Origin: Flavobacterium pisciphilum
Lineage (GTDB): Bacteria > Bacteroidota > Bacteroidia > Flavobacteriales > Flavobacteriaceae
Assembly (NCBI RefSeq): GCF_020905345.1
Contig: NZ_JAJJMO010000001.1
Span: 1,860,001 to 1,924,000 of the forward strand
Direction: 5' to 3'
DNA: 64,000 bases
Within the stretch, counting starts at the first letter, position 1; every line of letters starts with the position of its first letter. The notes under the pieces are model-generated. The model was given only the letters and a program-made list of their open reading frames with translations, had not been told where the DNA came from and did not search any database. Below are positions 1 through 13,558 of the stretch, piece after piece. The position numbers and the translations under genes were made by a program.

Positions 1-2
1 CT

Positions 3-713
3 GTAGGATTACAAGGTTTTCAAGCAAGAAGAATTGCCTTTAACTTAGGTCTTTCTGGAAATGCTTTTAAAGAAATGGTTAAATTTATTGACTCATTATA
101 CAATGCATATATTGGTTCTGATGCTTCTATGTTTGAAATCAACCCAGTATTAAAAACTTCAGATAATAAAATTTTAGCTGTTGATGCTAAAGTTAATATC
201 GATGATAATGCACTATACAGACAACCAAAGTATGCTGAAATGCGTGATATCCGTGAGGAGAATCCAATTGAAGTTGAAGCTAAAGAAGTTGGCTTAAACT
301 ATGTAGATCTTGACGGTACTGTAGGATGCATGGTAAACGGAGCTGGATTAGCAATGGCTACTATGGATTTAATTAAGTATGCTGGTTTTGAGCCTGCAAA
401 CTTCCTTGACGTAGGTGGTACTGCTGATGCAAAACGTGTTGAGACTGCTTTCCGTATTATTTTAAAAGATCCTAATGTAAAAGCTATATTAATCAACATC
501 TTTGGAGGAATCGTTCGTTGTGACCGTGTTGCTCAAGGAGTTGTAGATGCTTACAAAAACATGGGAGACGCTATTAAAGTGCCAATCATTGTTCGTTTAC
601 AAGGTACAAATGCTGCTATTGCAAAAGAATTAATTGATAACTCTGGAATGCCAATTTTATCAGCTGTAGAATTTCAAGAAGCTGCTGACCAAGTTAAAGC
701 TGCACTTTCTTAA
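3..713 (+). CDS. sucC: Succinyl-CoA synthetase (ADP-forming) beta subunit, 3' part
   Basis: The gene enters from the left edge: the frame is open from base 3 and gives 236 residues of a protein that is usually about 395 long. It is the ATP-grasp/CoA-ligase subunit of the TCA-cycle enzyme that converts succinyl-CoA and ADP to succinate and ATP, acting in the cytoplasm with the SucD subunit. The visible part holds the end of the ATP-grasp domain (EINPV) and the C-terminal ligase domain with DVGGTAD and the conserved NIFGGIVRCD loop. No sucD follows; a hairpin terminator comes about 30 bp after the stop, so the gene ends its transcript here. The identification rests on conserved motifs and is firm. 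Confidence 0.95.
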   Translation, partial: VGLQGFQARRIAFNLGLSGNAFKEMVKFIDSLYNAYIGSDASMFEINPVLKTSDNKILAVDAKVNIDDNALYRQPKYAEMRDIREENPIEVEAKEVGLNYVDLDGTVGCMVNGAGLAMATMDLIKYAGFEPANFLDVGGTADAKRVETAFRIILKDPNVKAILINIFGGIVRCDRVAQGVVDAYKNMGDAIKVPIIVRLQGTNAAIAKELIDNSGMPILSAVEFQEAADQVKAALS

Positions 714-741
714 TTATTTAAGAAACCAATTTTATATAAAA

Positions 742-773
742 AATCCTAAGCATATGCTTAGGATTTTTTTTTT
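742..773. terminator. Rho-independent terminator between sucC and the convergent DUF5694 gene
   Basis: A perfect inverted repeat with 10-bp arms (AATCCTAAGC / GCTTAGGATT) around ATAT is followed by a run of T. The arms also have A residues on the left, so the hairpin can serve both converging genes. Confidence 0.85.
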
Positions 774-788
774 GCTTTAGATTCACAA

Positions 789-1592
789 CTATTTCAAAAT
801 TGTCTCCAACTCTATTATTTCAAAATTAGGGTCATATTTTATAAATTCTCTTATCATTGCCGCATGACTAGCTCCTAATAAAACCACTACCTTATTATCC
901 TTAGCATCTGTAAGCTTTTGAACTAAAGAATACATATAAAGATTTCTTCGATACCATTCTGAAACCAAATAGGAACCTACAAAATTATCATTTTTACCAG
1001 CTCTATTAGCCGTTCCAATATACCATTCGAGATCTTCTGCAATTGATTTTTTTGAATTCAAATCCAAAAGAAGCTTAGTTAAAGTATATTTAGAAATTTT
1101 TTCATTTTGTGATTTTTCATAATCCGCCATTAGCACTTCATTTCTTTTTAATAAATCCAATTGATTCGCTTCTTTCATACCAGTCAATAAACTATCATAA
1201 GGAAAATTAGTTTGATTATAATCAATCGCAAAAAGCTGTTTATGTCCTAATTTCTTAGCAGCTCTTAATGCCAATTGCACTATTTCATTGGCTTTTTCAC
1301 GAAGTAAACTATCCGTGTTTTTAGCATAAAATTTATCTAGCTTATCTTGTTTCTTATAATCCCATTCTACAAAAATTTTATCTGGACCAAATTTTTTGAT
1401 TTTGTCTGTAATACTCTCAAGTTCCTTCTGACTTTTATCTGTCATAACATTAAAAGTATTCACTTTAGCCACATCTAGTCCTGGGTTTTCAAAATGGAAA
1501 CTTCCAATTAATAAAATTTGTTTTTTCTTAGTTTGAGCAAAAGCATTGCTGAATACAATAATAAAGGCAAATAATAAAGCGATTTTTTTCAT
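789..1592 (-). CDS. Secreted DUF5694-like (TraB-fold-like) protein
   Basis: Protein of 267 residues with an N-terminal signal peptide ending near AFAQ, so it is probably periplasmic. I recognise the layout of the DUF5694 family, distantly like TraB/erythromycin-esterase folds: an early LLIGSFHF strand and a C-terminal LLGASHAAMIREF segment, both carrying a His. The biochemical function is unknown. I chose the ATG at 1592; a GTG 21 bases upstream is in frame but would put NLKQII before a good signal peptide. It stands alone, convergent with sucC and divergent from the kinase gene at 1814. Confidence 0.7.
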   Translation of the reverse strand: MKKIALLFAFIIVFSNAFAQTKKKQILLIGSFHFENPGLDVAKVNTFNVMTDKSQKELESITDKIKKFGPDKIFVEWDYKKQDKLDKFYAKNTDSLLREKANEIVQLALRAAKKLGHKQLFAIDYNQTNFPYDSLLTGMKEANQLDLLKRNEVLMADYEKSQNEKISKYTLTKLLLDLNSKKSIAEDLEWYIGTANRAGKNDNFVGSYLVSEWYRRNLYMYSLVQKLTDAKDNKVVVLLGASHAAMIREFIKYDPNFEIIELETILK

Positions 1593-1813
1593 GATGATTT
1601 GTTTTAAATTCACAACAAAAATATAAGAGCATTTCTAATGATTTTTTCTTTTTTGACAAACACCAAATTTCAGATTACAAACATTCAGAAACTGTACTTA
1701 AAAGATATTCATATACCATTTCTAACCGTTCATCCCAAAAAATAAAGGTTTTATATAAATATGATTTTCAATCAAAGTCATAGTTGTATTTTTGAAATAA
1801 TAAAGCCCTCACC

Positions 1814-2860
1814 ATGAAGCTAAAAATTCCTTTCTATTACCATATCTATCTTTTTATAGGATTATTTATAATCTTTACCTTATGGGAAATTGGCATAACC
1901 AACCAAAAATTGGAATTCGTCTTCAATAAAAACAGCTTCATGTTCAACATAGGCTATATATTAGCCATTTTCATAGTTTATCTTATTAATTTTTATACCT
2001 TTTGCAATTGGTTTTTAAATAAGCAAAAAATACTTCTCTATTTTTTAAGTATACCAATTTCATTATTGATCTTTTCTGGATTTCGCTATCTCCTACAAGA
2101 AATCATTATTTTTGAAATAATAGGAATTCATAATTACGCCGAAACAACAAGGGAAATAACATACTATATCAGAGATAATTTTTTCTTCGGATTACCAGCG
2201 GTAGTTTTAAGCACATTGAGCTTCTTATTTTGGCAATTTCAAGAAACTCAAAAACAGAATCAACAATTGCTTTTAGAAAACAAAAAAGCCGAATTTCAAA
2301 TGTTAAAATCACAAGTAAGTCCACATTTCTTATTTAATACTTTAAACTCTTTTTACAGTCAATTAATAGGTAAAGATGATGAAATTGCTTCTGACATATT
2401 AATACTATCTGATTTGCTTCGTTATGTGATTACTGAAACCGATAAAGACGAGGCTTTGCTTTCAAAAGAAATTCAATTTATTAAAAACTACATTCATTTA
2501 CAGCAAAAAAGATTTGAAGATCAGCTTCATTTGGATTTCTCTATAGAGGGAGATTGCAACATTGAGAAGATACTTCCATCTGTATTAATTCATTTTATAG
2601 AGAATGTATTCAAACATGGAAAACTAAACAATGCAGATGAGAAAGCTATTATTTCAATAACTATCAATAAGGAATTCCTAGAGATTACTACCTTTAATTA
2701 CTTCACTGAGAGCGAAAACTATTCTTCAACTGGAATAGGTTTTAAGAACCTAACCAAGCGATTAGAATACACCTACAGTAATAAATATACTTTAAATAAA
2801 ATATCAAAAAACAATACCTTTAAGACTTACTTAAAAGTACCTTTAAAAAATAGTCTATGA
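1814..2860 (+). CDS. LytS-type membrane sensor histidine kinase
   Basis: Protein of 348 residues with four predicted membrane helices in the first ~145 residues, a short coiled linker, then a His_kinase (PF06580) domain with SQVSPHFLFNTLNS, whose His (about residue 171) is the phospho-acceptor. The C-terminal HATPase has IHFIENVFKHG (N box) and GIGFKNLTKRL (G box). The family senses an unknown signal through the membrane part and phosphorylates a LytTR regulator. The stop overlaps the start of the next gene by 4 bp (ATGA), so the two are translationally coupled. A TATTTTTG -7-like element lies at 1787-1794 but has no clear TTG at -33. Confidence 0.9.
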   Translation: MKLKIPFYYHIYLFIGLFIIFTLWEIGITNQKLEFVFNKNSFMFNIGYILAIFIVYLINFYTFCNWFLNKQKILLYFLSIPISLLIFSGFRYLLQEIIIFEIIGIHNYAETTREITYYIRDNFFFGLPAVVLSTLSFLFWQFQETQKQNQQLLLENKKAEFQMLKSQVSPHFLFNTLNSFYSQLIGKDDEIASDILILSDLLRYVITETDKDEALLSKEIQFIKNYIHLQQKRFEDQLHLDFSIEGDCNIEKILPSVLIHFIENVFKHGKLNNADEKAIISITINKEFLEITTFNYFTESENYSSTGIGFKNLTKRLEYTYSNKYTLNKISKNNTFKTYLKVPLKNSL

Positions 2861-3564
2861 AATTCAAATGTATAATTGTTGATGATGAACCACCTGCAAC
2901 TCGTATTTTAAAAAACTATGTTGAAAAAGTATCTTTTCTTGAAGAAATTGGAATTTTTAATGATTCATTAAAAGCTTTAGAATTTATAAATTCAAATAAA
3001 GTTGATGTGGTTTTTCTAGATATCCAAATGCCACAATTAACAGGATTACAACTTTCCAAGATTCTTTCTAAAGAAGTCAAAATTATTTTTACAACTGCTT
3101 ACCCTGATTTTGCACTAGAAGGCTATGAACTAAATGCTGTTGACTATTTATTAAAACCGATTGCCTTTGAACGCTTTTATCAAGCTGTATCAAAATTAAA
3201 CCCTGATTCTAAAATAGAAACCACAAACACTAATACTACATCTGAATTTGTATTTATAAAAACTGATGGTAAGAATAAATTTCAGAAATTACTTTTAAGA
3301 GATATATTATATTTAGAAAGTCTTCAAAATTACGTTTGCATCCATACTTCTAAACAACAAATTATCACACATTCTTCTTTAAAAAACATAATCGAGTCTT
3401 TACCTGAAAATGATTTTATTCAAATTCACAAATCATACGTAGTCGCTTTTAAACAAATTGAATCTACAGATAACTTTTCGGTTTTTATTAATTCTAAAGA
3501 ATTACCTATTGGAGCTACGTACAAGGATGCTTTTTTTATCCAAATTGATAAAAATAAAATATAG
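2857..3564 (+). CDS. LytTR-family response regulator
   Basis: Protein of 235 residues. The receiver domain (about 1-120) has the acidic pair DDE near the N-terminus, the phospho-accepting Asp in VVFLDIQMP (about residue 56), TTAY and the Lys in LLKPI. The C-terminal half (about 135-235) is a LytTR DNA-binding domain with ILYLESLQNYV and the IHKSYVV signature. It overlaps the kinase gene upstream and should be its cognate regulator. Targets are not evident; LytTR proteins usually bind direct repeats, and I saw none nearby. Confidence 0.92.
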   Translation: MKFKCIIVDDEPPATRILKNYVEKVSFLEEIGIFNDSLKALEFINSNKVDVVFLDIQMPQLTGLQLSKILSKEVKIIFTTAYPDFALEGYELNAVDYLLKPIAFERFYQAVSKLNPDSKIETTNTNTTSEFVFIKTDGKNKFQKLLLRDILYLESLQNYVCIHTSKQQIITHSSLKNIIESLPENDFIQIHKSYVVAFKQIESTDNFSVFINSKELPIGATYKDAFFIQIDKNKI

Positions 3565-3593
3565 CTTTAACATACTTTCTGTTTACTACTTTA

Positions 3594-4232
3594 TGTAATT
3601 CCTCCTTCGTTGGAATGACAAGTTTGGGGAGAAAACTTTGTCACTATGCTTATAAAACTTAGCACCTTAGAGCCTCAGTACCTCAGAGCCTTAAAAAAAC
3701 CTTTACCACTTTTTAAAAATGTGATTCCTCCTTTGTCAGAATGACAAGTTTGCGACTAAAAAAGCTCTACAACCCAGAACCCTTTGCTCCTTTGCTACTC
3801 TGAACCTTTGCCACTTTTTAAAAATGCGATTCCTCCTTCGTCGGAATGACAAGTTTGGGGAGAGAACTTTGTCACTATTCTTATAAAACTTAGCACCTTA
3901 GAGCCTCAAGAGCCTTAAAAGAACCTATACTACTCTGAACCTTTGTCACTTTTTAAAAATGCGATTCCTCCTACGTTGGAATAACAAGTTTGGGGAGAGA
4001 ACTTTGTCACTATCCTTATAAAACTTAGCACCTTAGAGCCTCAGTATCTCAGAGCCTTAAAAGAACCTTTGTCTCTTTTAAAATTAACTTACTTTGTGTT
4101 AGCTTCTTTGTGCGATTCCTCCTTTGTCGGAATGACAAGTTTGGGGAGAGAACTTTGTCACTATGCTTATAAAACTTAGCACCTTAGAGCCTCAGTACCT
4201 CAGAGGCTTAAAAGAACCTTTGTCCCTTTCTA
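3594..4232. repeat. Five imperfect ~105-150 bp repeats downstream of rRNA operon A
   Basis: Non-coding stretch between the LytTR gene and the 5S terminator. Five units begin with a TTCCTCCTTCGTCGG-like core followed by AATGACAAG (starting near 3594, 3718, 3825, 3958 and 4108). They continue with blocks containing GGGGAGAGAACTTTGTCAC and CTTAGCACCTTAGAGCC. At least three related units sit at the equivalent place beside rRNA operon B. Open frames across them, such as the CHSDEGGI-type peptide, look spurious. Confidence 0.8.
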
Positions 4233-4244
4233 AAAAAAGTTTAA

Positions 4245-4284
4245 AACAAAAAAAATCCCCATCAAATTCATGATGAGGATTCTA
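4245..4284 (-). terminator. Terminator of rRNA operon A
   Basis: On the minus strand an 11-bp hairpin (AATCCTCATCA pairing with TGATGGGGATT, one G-U pair, 6-base loop) is followed by a U-rich run. It lies just after the 5S gene. Confidence 0.85.
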
Positions 4285-4285
4285 A

Positions 4286-4394
4286 AGAAAGGCGACGACA
4301 TACTCTCCCACATAACTGCAGTACCATCTGCGCAGGCGGGCTTAACTACTCTGTTCGGGATGGGAAGAGGTGAGCCCCGCCGCAATAACCACCT
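4286..4394 (-). rRNA. rrf: 5S ribosomal RNA (operon A)
   Basis: The minus strand holds the typical Bacteroidota 5S sequence, starting GGTGGTTATTGCGGCGGGG and including the conserved CCCATCCCGAACAGAG loop, about 109 nt. Exact ends are estimated from the terminal stem. Confidence 0.93.
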
Positions 4395-4514
4395 TAAGGT
4401 CGTTAGTTGCTTTGGACAACTTTTCAATCGTTTGTTATCATCTAGGATAACAACCAATCAAACAATATCTTAACATACTGAGATAAAGAAACATAAATAC
4501 TATTAGAAAGTTTC

Positions 4515-4538
4515 TCCCCCACACCGAAGTGTGGGGAA
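4515..4538 (-). other. cUUCGg-capped hairpin in the 23S-5S spacer
   Basis: On the transcribed strand CCCCACAC-TTCG-GTGTGGGG forms an 8-bp GC-rich stem closed by the very stable C(UUCG)G tetraloop. It has no T-run, so it is more likely a processing or folding element than a terminator. It is repeated in operon B at +40791. Confidence 0.7.
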
Positions 4539-4545
4539 AAGCGTA

Positions 4546-7426
<2,881 letters not shown>

Positions 7427-7556
7427 TACCAGCCTTAAAATTAATTAAGACCGTTTTCTTTATTTACAGTATTACTACCGTCAATAAAAAATGCTTTCTA
7501 CTTTTTATTATTTTCTTATCTCAATATGTCAATGAACTTTTTTCCTTTCGGAATAG

Positions 7557-7630
7557 TGGAGAATAACGGAGTCGAACCGTTGACCTCCTGCGTGCAAGGC
7601 AGGCGCTCTAGCCAGCTGAGCTAATCCCCC
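7557..7630 (-). tRNA. tRNA-Ala(UGC)
   Basis: Starts GGGGGATTAGCTCAGC on the minus strand. The anticodon stem CCTGC/GCAGG encloses loop CTTGCAC (anticodon TGC), the T-loop is GTTCGACTC, and acceptor GGGGGAT pairs with ATTCTCC. CCA is not encoded. It lies in the 16S-23S spacer downstream of tRNA-Ile, the usual bacterial arrangement. Confidence 0.97.
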
Positions 7631-7738
7631 AATTTCAATTTTAGAATTTTGAATTCAGATTTTAAACCCTATTTCAGATTCAATTTCTTTTGGTGAATTC
7701 CAACTTCTAGAATTTCCTTTTTTTTAAGTTTAAAATAG

Positions 7739-7812
7739 TAGTCCCGGGCAGACTCGAACTGCCGACCCCTACATTATCAGTGTAGTACTCTAACCAGCTG
7801 AGCTACGAGACT
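7739..7812 (-). tRNA. tRNA-Ile(GAU)
   Basis: Acceptor AGTCTCG pairs with CGGGACT; the anticodon stem CTACA/TGTAG closes loop CTGATAA with anticodon GAT. CCA is not encoded. It is the first tRNA in the spacer after 16S. Confidence 0.97.
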
Positions 7813-7934
7813 CTGTTTTTACTTAAATTGTATTATTTGAACTAACAGCAGAGTAATATAATCTTTAGAGATGTAACAAATAGACATTTCGTCTTCTTTC
7901 CCTAGCGTGCATAAATGCTAACACTAAGGCTCTA

Positions 7935-9449
<1,515 letters not shown>

Positions 9450-9618
9450 ATATTTTTTATATTATATTGCGACTAATGATTCTATCGGTTATATTCAAAT
9501 CTTGCGATTCTATTACTCTTTATTCTGTGTTTCGAAATCTCTTTCGAAACGGCTGTCAATTCAATATGTCTAGGAACGTGTTCTTTTTATTTGTGTCGCT
9601 TGTTTCTCAAAGCGGGTG

Positions 9619-9649
9619 CAAAAGTAGTGAACTTGTTTTTAACTGGCAA
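9619..9649 (-). promoter_or_regulatory. rRNA operon A promoter P1
   Basis: On the minus strand TTG (9649-9647), 20 bp, then TACTTTTG (9626-9619) followed by CACCCGC. This matches the Bacteroidota sigma-A consensus TTG-N17-23-TAnnTTTG. It lies about 170 bp before 16S. Confidence 0.85.
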
Positions 9650-9742
9650 GACTTTTTTGAAGTTTTTTTTAAGAAATTTTTCTCTTAAAAATCATTCGTA
9701 AATCTTAGCAGTATTTCAAAGAACTCCGTGTTTTGCGGGGTG

Positions 9743-9773
9743 CAAATGTAACTTTCGTTTTCCAAACTCACAA
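9743..9773 (-). promoter_or_regulatory. rRNA operon A promoter P2
   Basis: TTG (9773-9771), 20 bp, TACATTTG (9750-9743), then CACCCCGC. Same design as P1 and 124 bp upstream of it. The downstream flank contains CAGTATTTCA, which is also found next to P3, so the promoter unit looks tandemly duplicated. Confidence 0.82.
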
Positions 9774-9864
9774 GCTTTTTTTAATCTTTTTTCAGGAAAA
9801 ATTTTCCGTTTGATTAAAGTCTCTTGTCAGTATTTCAGATGAACGTTTTTGTTTGTTGCGGGTG

Positions 9865-9894
9865 CAAAACTACCACCTTTATCTAGATAAACAA
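9865..9894 (-). promoter_or_regulatory. rRNA operon A promoter P3
   Basis: TTG (9894-9892), 19 bp, TAGTTTTG (9872-9865), then CACCCGC. It lies 122 bp upstream of P2 and shares the CAGTATTTCA downstream block. Confidence 0.8.
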
Positions 9895-9991
9895 TACTTT
9901 TCAATCACTATTTTTAGTTTATTTTAGCTTTAAGTCTTAACCATCTGATAACACCAACTTTACAAACTCTTTGTTTTTGTGTTTTGTGGGG

Positions 9992-10784
9992 TTTTTCTGT
10001 ATATCGATATGATTTTAGCAAAAAAGAACCAACACTAAGCATCATTATTAAGTAGTTTTCATCAAAAAGAGCAATTTCCCAACAACAACCTACAACAAAA
10101 CCTGTTTTAAACAATCTCTAAACCCAAACAGAAATAATCTCCTCCTTATATATAAGGTACAATCAGTAATCCCGATTTACTTACTAAACTCGCATAGTCT
10201 ATAACAAATACCCATCCTTATAACACTACTCACTAACAACTAGACACACATATCCTCCTCCTCCCTACCACATCCTCTACAAAAGCCACTACGTTAGCCT
10301 CAATAGAAGTGAAAATCCTTTTATACTGGAGTTCGGCATAAAAGATTTGAAAGTATGATAGTAAATCTAGACAACCCCATTTTTAATATACATAGAAAAA
10401 TAACCATATAGACACCTTCACAAACCACACAACCAACAAAACTATATAATCTCACCACTACAAATCAATACAGCAGAAAAAAAACTAACTCCTCTTCTAT
10501 CATAATACCATAATACTTCTAGACACAACTTGCTTTATAGACATATGTCCAATAGAAAAAAAGTTAATCAATATACTTTTGTCTTTAATATAATACAATC
10601 AAAAATATTACTCCTGAACAATTACTCCTAACACAAGCAACCTAATATTTCTTAATAACGAAAATATATAGAAACAAAGAACATCCAAACCCATTTAATA
10701 GCCTAAATAAAACATTCATACCTATAATAAAACCTGCAAACATTAACATTCAAAGAAATATCATAATAAATTAAATAAAAACAA
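9992..10784. other. G-poor non-coding spacer between rRNA operon A and the exbD-like gene
   Basis: No credible gene in about 800 bp. From about 10130 on the plus strand is rich in A, C and T with very few G (for example 10201-10290). It contains one decayed palindromic element (10295-10372). No clear TAnnTTTG promoter with -33 partner was seen for the gene at 10785. Confidence 0.7.
10295..10372. repeat. Degenerate REP-like palindromic element 1
   Basis: Left arm TAGCCTCAATAGAAGTG then AAAATCCTTTTAT; right arm ATAAAAGATTTGAAAGTATG then ATAGTAA. Both arms resemble the GATAGCAGCGCAAATCCTTT ... AAAGATTGAAGCGAATAGC pattern of the elements at 50854 and 62058. It is the most decayed of the four copies I found. 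Confidence 0.5.
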
Positions 10785-11405
10785 ATGAAAAAGAAAAAAT
10801 TCCAAAACAAAAAAAGTCTCGATATTGACATGACTGCAATGGTAGACATAGCTTTTCTATTGTTAACTTTTTTAATACTTACAGCTCAACCAAAAAAACC
10901 AGAAATCCTACCCATCGATTTACCACTAGCCAAATCCATTACCGAACTACCAAAAGAAACTGCCATTATATCTATTGGACAAGGAAAAATATTCTTCCAA
11001 ATCAACAATCAAAACATAAAGAAAAGAACCCTAGAGAGAATGTCTGAAAAATACGGCGTTATACTTTCAGAAAACGAAAAGTCAAATTTTATTGAAATGG
11101 AAGAACATGGGATTCCACTTTCTCAGTTAAAACAAGTTCTAAACTTAAAACCAAGCAACAGACTGGAATTATCTCAACATAGCGGAATACCTAGTGATTC
11201 TATTAATTCCAAACCATCAGAACTCTATGACTGGATAAAAGAAGCTCATATTGCCGCAAACGAAGTAAATAATGGAAAATTAGAATTTGCAATTAAAGGT
11301 GATGCTAACGAATATTACCCAATAGCTAAAAAAGTAATGGACATATTACAAAGTCAAGACATCAATAGTTTCAACTTAATTACCAATCTAAGAAGCTCAA
11401 TGTAA
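10785..11405 (+). CDS. ExbD/TolR-like biopolymer transport protein (orphan)
   Basis: Protein of 206 residues with a short basic cytoplasmic start, one membrane helix carrying the family's essential Asp in DMTAMVDIAFLLLTFLI (about residues 15-32), and a periplasmic domain. The C-terminal part GKLEFAIKGDANEYYPIAKKVMDILQ is the usual ExbD ending. ExbD proteins work with ExbB proton channels to energise TonB-dependent uptake, but no exbB or tonB is next to it. The middle (about 85-150) is longer than in common ExbDs. The start is the first ATG, before KKKKFQNKKS. Confidence 0.85.
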   Translation: MKKKKFQNKKSLDIDMTAMVDIAFLLLTFLILTAQPKKPEILPIDLPLAKSITELPKETAIISIGQGKIFFQINNQNIKKRTLERMSEKYGVILSENEKSNFIEMEEHGIPLSQLKQVLNLKPSNRLELSQHSGIPSDSINSKPSELYDWIKEAHIAANEVNNGKLEFAIKGDANEYYPIAKKVMDILQSQDINSFNLITNLRSSM

Positions 11406-11567
11406 CCTCCCCCTATCAACAATCAATCTAACACTAACCAACTTTCATAGACACAATCTTATTAGTAACTTATAATCATAAAAAACAAAAATCATTTCTT
11501 TGACAAAATACCTACAGAAATAATCACACATTATAAACTTTGACCATACATTTTATTAGATTAATAT

Positions 11568-11575
11568 TATATTTG
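11568..11575 (+). promoter_or_regulatory. -7 element of the thrS promoter
   Basis: TATATTTG followed by CATTC, 20 bp before the thrS ATG. The nearest TTTG upstream (11539-11542) is 25 bp away, longer than the usual 17-23, so the -33 part is uncertain. Confidence 0.5.
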
Positions 11576-11595
11576 CATTCATAAAATTATAAACA

Positions 11596-13542
11596 ATGAT
11601 TAAGATTACTTTACCCGATGGGTCAGTTAGAGAGTTCGCTTCTGGCGTAACTCCTATGGAGGTTGCGAAAAGCATTAGTGAAGGATTTGCCCGAAATGTG
11701 ATTTCGGCTTCTTTTAATGGTACAACTATTGAAACCGAAACTCCACTGACGACCGATGGTAGTCTTATCCTATATACTTGGAATGATGCAGAAGGCAAAA
11801 AAGCTTTTTGGCATTCGACTTCTCACGTAATGGCTCAAGCCCTTGAAGAGCTTTTCCCTGGAATTAAACTAACTCTAGGACCTGCAATTTCAAATGGTTT
11901 TTATTATGATGTTGATTTTGGAGACCAAAAGATAACTGATGCTGATTTTAAAAAGATCGAAGATCGCGTTCTTGAAATTTCTAGAGGGAAACACGAATTT
12001 AAAATGCGTCCTGTAAGTAAAGCTGAAGCTTTGGAACTATACAAGGACAATGTTTACAAAACGGAATTAATCTCTAATCTTGAAGACGGAACTATCACTT
12101 TCTGTGATCATGCTACTTTTACTGATTTATGTCGTGGTGGTCATATTCCTAATACTGGAATTATCAAAGCGATGAAAGTCATGAGTGTTGCTGGTGCTTA
12201 TTGGAGAGGTGATGAAAAGAACAAACAATTAACTCGTGTTTACGGAACTTCTTTCCCTAAACAAAAAGACTTAACTGAATATCTTGAACTTCTTGAAGAG
12301 GCTAAACGTCGTGATCACCGTAAACTTGGTAAAGAACTTGAATTATTTGCTTTCTCTCAGAAAGTTGGTCAAGGATTACCTTTATGGCTACCTAAGGGTG
12401 CCGCTTTGCGTGATAGACTAGAACAATTCTTGAAAAAAGCTCAAAAGAAAGCAGGTTACGAACAAGTTGTAACTCCTCATATTGGTCAAAAAGAACTATA
12501 TGTAACTTCTGGCCACTATGCTAAATATGGTGCTGACAGTTTTCAACCTATTCATACTCCTGCTGAAGGAGAAGAGTTTCTATTGAAACCTATGAACTGC
12601 CCTCATCACTGTGAAATTTACAATGTAAGACCTTGGTCATATAAAGATTTACCTAAGCGCTATGCTGAATTTGGTACTGTTTACAGATACGAACAAAGTG
12701 GTGAACTACATGGTTTGACTCGTGTACGTGGCTTTACTCAGGATGATGCTCATATTTTCTGTACTCCAGAACAATTAGACGAAGAATTCAAAAAAGTAAT
12801 TGACTTGGTTCTTTACGTATTTGGTTCTTTAGGCTTTGAAAACTTTACTGCTCAAATTTCTTTACGTGATAAAGAAAATAGAGATAAGTATATTGGTAGT
12901 GATGAAAACTGGGAAAAAGCAGAAAATGCTATTATCAATGCAGCAGCTGATAAAGGCTTAAATACTGTGGTTGAATATGGTGAAGCGGCTTTTTATGGTC
13001 CAAAACTTGATTTCATGGTAAAAGACGCCTTAGGAAGACAATGGCAATTAGGAACCATCCAAGTTGATTACAACTTACCTGAGCGTTTTGAACTTACTTA
13101 CAAAGGAGCTGACAATGAATTACATAGACCTGTAATGATTCACCGTGCCCCTTTTGGTTCAATGGAACGCTTCATTGCAATTCTACTAGAACATACTGCA
13201 GGAAATTTCCCACTCTGGTTAATGCCTGAACAGGCTATAATCTTGTCTTTGAGCGAGAAATATGAAATATATGCTAAAAAAGTTTTAGATTTGCTAGAAA
13301 ATCACGAAATTCGCGCCCTAATTGACAACAGAAGTGAGACCATAGGTAAGAAAATTAGAGATGCAGAAATGCAAAAACTACCGTTTATGCTGATTGTAGG
13401 TGAGGAAGAGGAGAAAAATGGTACAATTTCTATTCGCCGTCATGGTCAAGAAGGTAAAGGAAACATCACAGTTACAATTGAAGAATTTGTCGCAATTGTA
13501 GACGAAGAAATAAAAAAGACATTAAAAGTATTTACAGTTTAA
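11596..13542 (+). CDS. thrS: Threonyl-tRNA synthetase
   Basis: Protein of 648 residues, normal for bacterial ThrRS, which charges tRNA-Thr with threonine in the cytoplasm. Order: TGS domain (1-60), editing domain with [11 protein letters not shown] (HxxxH) and CRGGH metal/active-site residues, class II catalytic core (about 260-530) with the zinc Cys in MNCPHHC, motif 2 [17 protein letters not shown] and motif 3 APFGSMERF, then the anticodon-binding domain ending near residue 640. infC starts about 16 bp after the stop, so thrS-infC-rpmI-rplT probably form one transcript, a widespread gene order. Confidence 0.98.
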   Translation: MIKITLPDGSVREFASGVTPMEVAKSISEGFARNVISASFNGTTIETETPLTTDGSLILYTWNDAEGKKAFWHSTSHVMAQALEELFPGIKLTLGPAISNGFYYDVDFGDQKITDADFKKIEDRVLEISRGKHEFKMRPVSKAEALELYKDNVYKTELISNLEDGTITFCDHATFTDLCRGGHIPNTGIIKAMKVMSVAGAYWRGDEKNKQLTRVYGTSFPKQKDLTEYLELLEEAKRRDHRKLGKELELFAFSQKVGQGLPLWLPKGAALRDRLEQFLKKAQKKAGYEQVVTPHIGQKELYVTSGHYAKYGADSFQPIHTPAEGEEFLLKPMNCPHHCEIYNVRPWSYKDLPKRYAEFGTVYRYEQSGELHGLTRVRGFTQDDAHIFCTPEQLDEEFKKVIDLVLYVFGSLGFENFTAQISLRDKENRDKYIGSDENWEKAENAIINAAADKGLNTVVEYGEAAFYGPKLDFMVKDALGRQWQLGTIQVDYNLPERFELTYKGADNELHRPVMIHRAPFGSMERFIAILLEHTAGNFPLWLMPEQAIILSLSEKYEIYAKKVLDLLENHEIRALIDNRSETIGKKIRDAEMQKLPFMLIVGEEEEKNGTISIRRHGQEGKGNITVTIEEFVAIVDEEIKKTLKVFTV

Positions 13543-13558
13543 CTTAAATTATAAAGTC

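Noticed and set aside
9914..10114. Minus-strand 66-codon frame upstream of rRNA operon A
   Set aside because: It straddles the end of the repeat homology and is not preserved in the second copy, where the sequence diverges.
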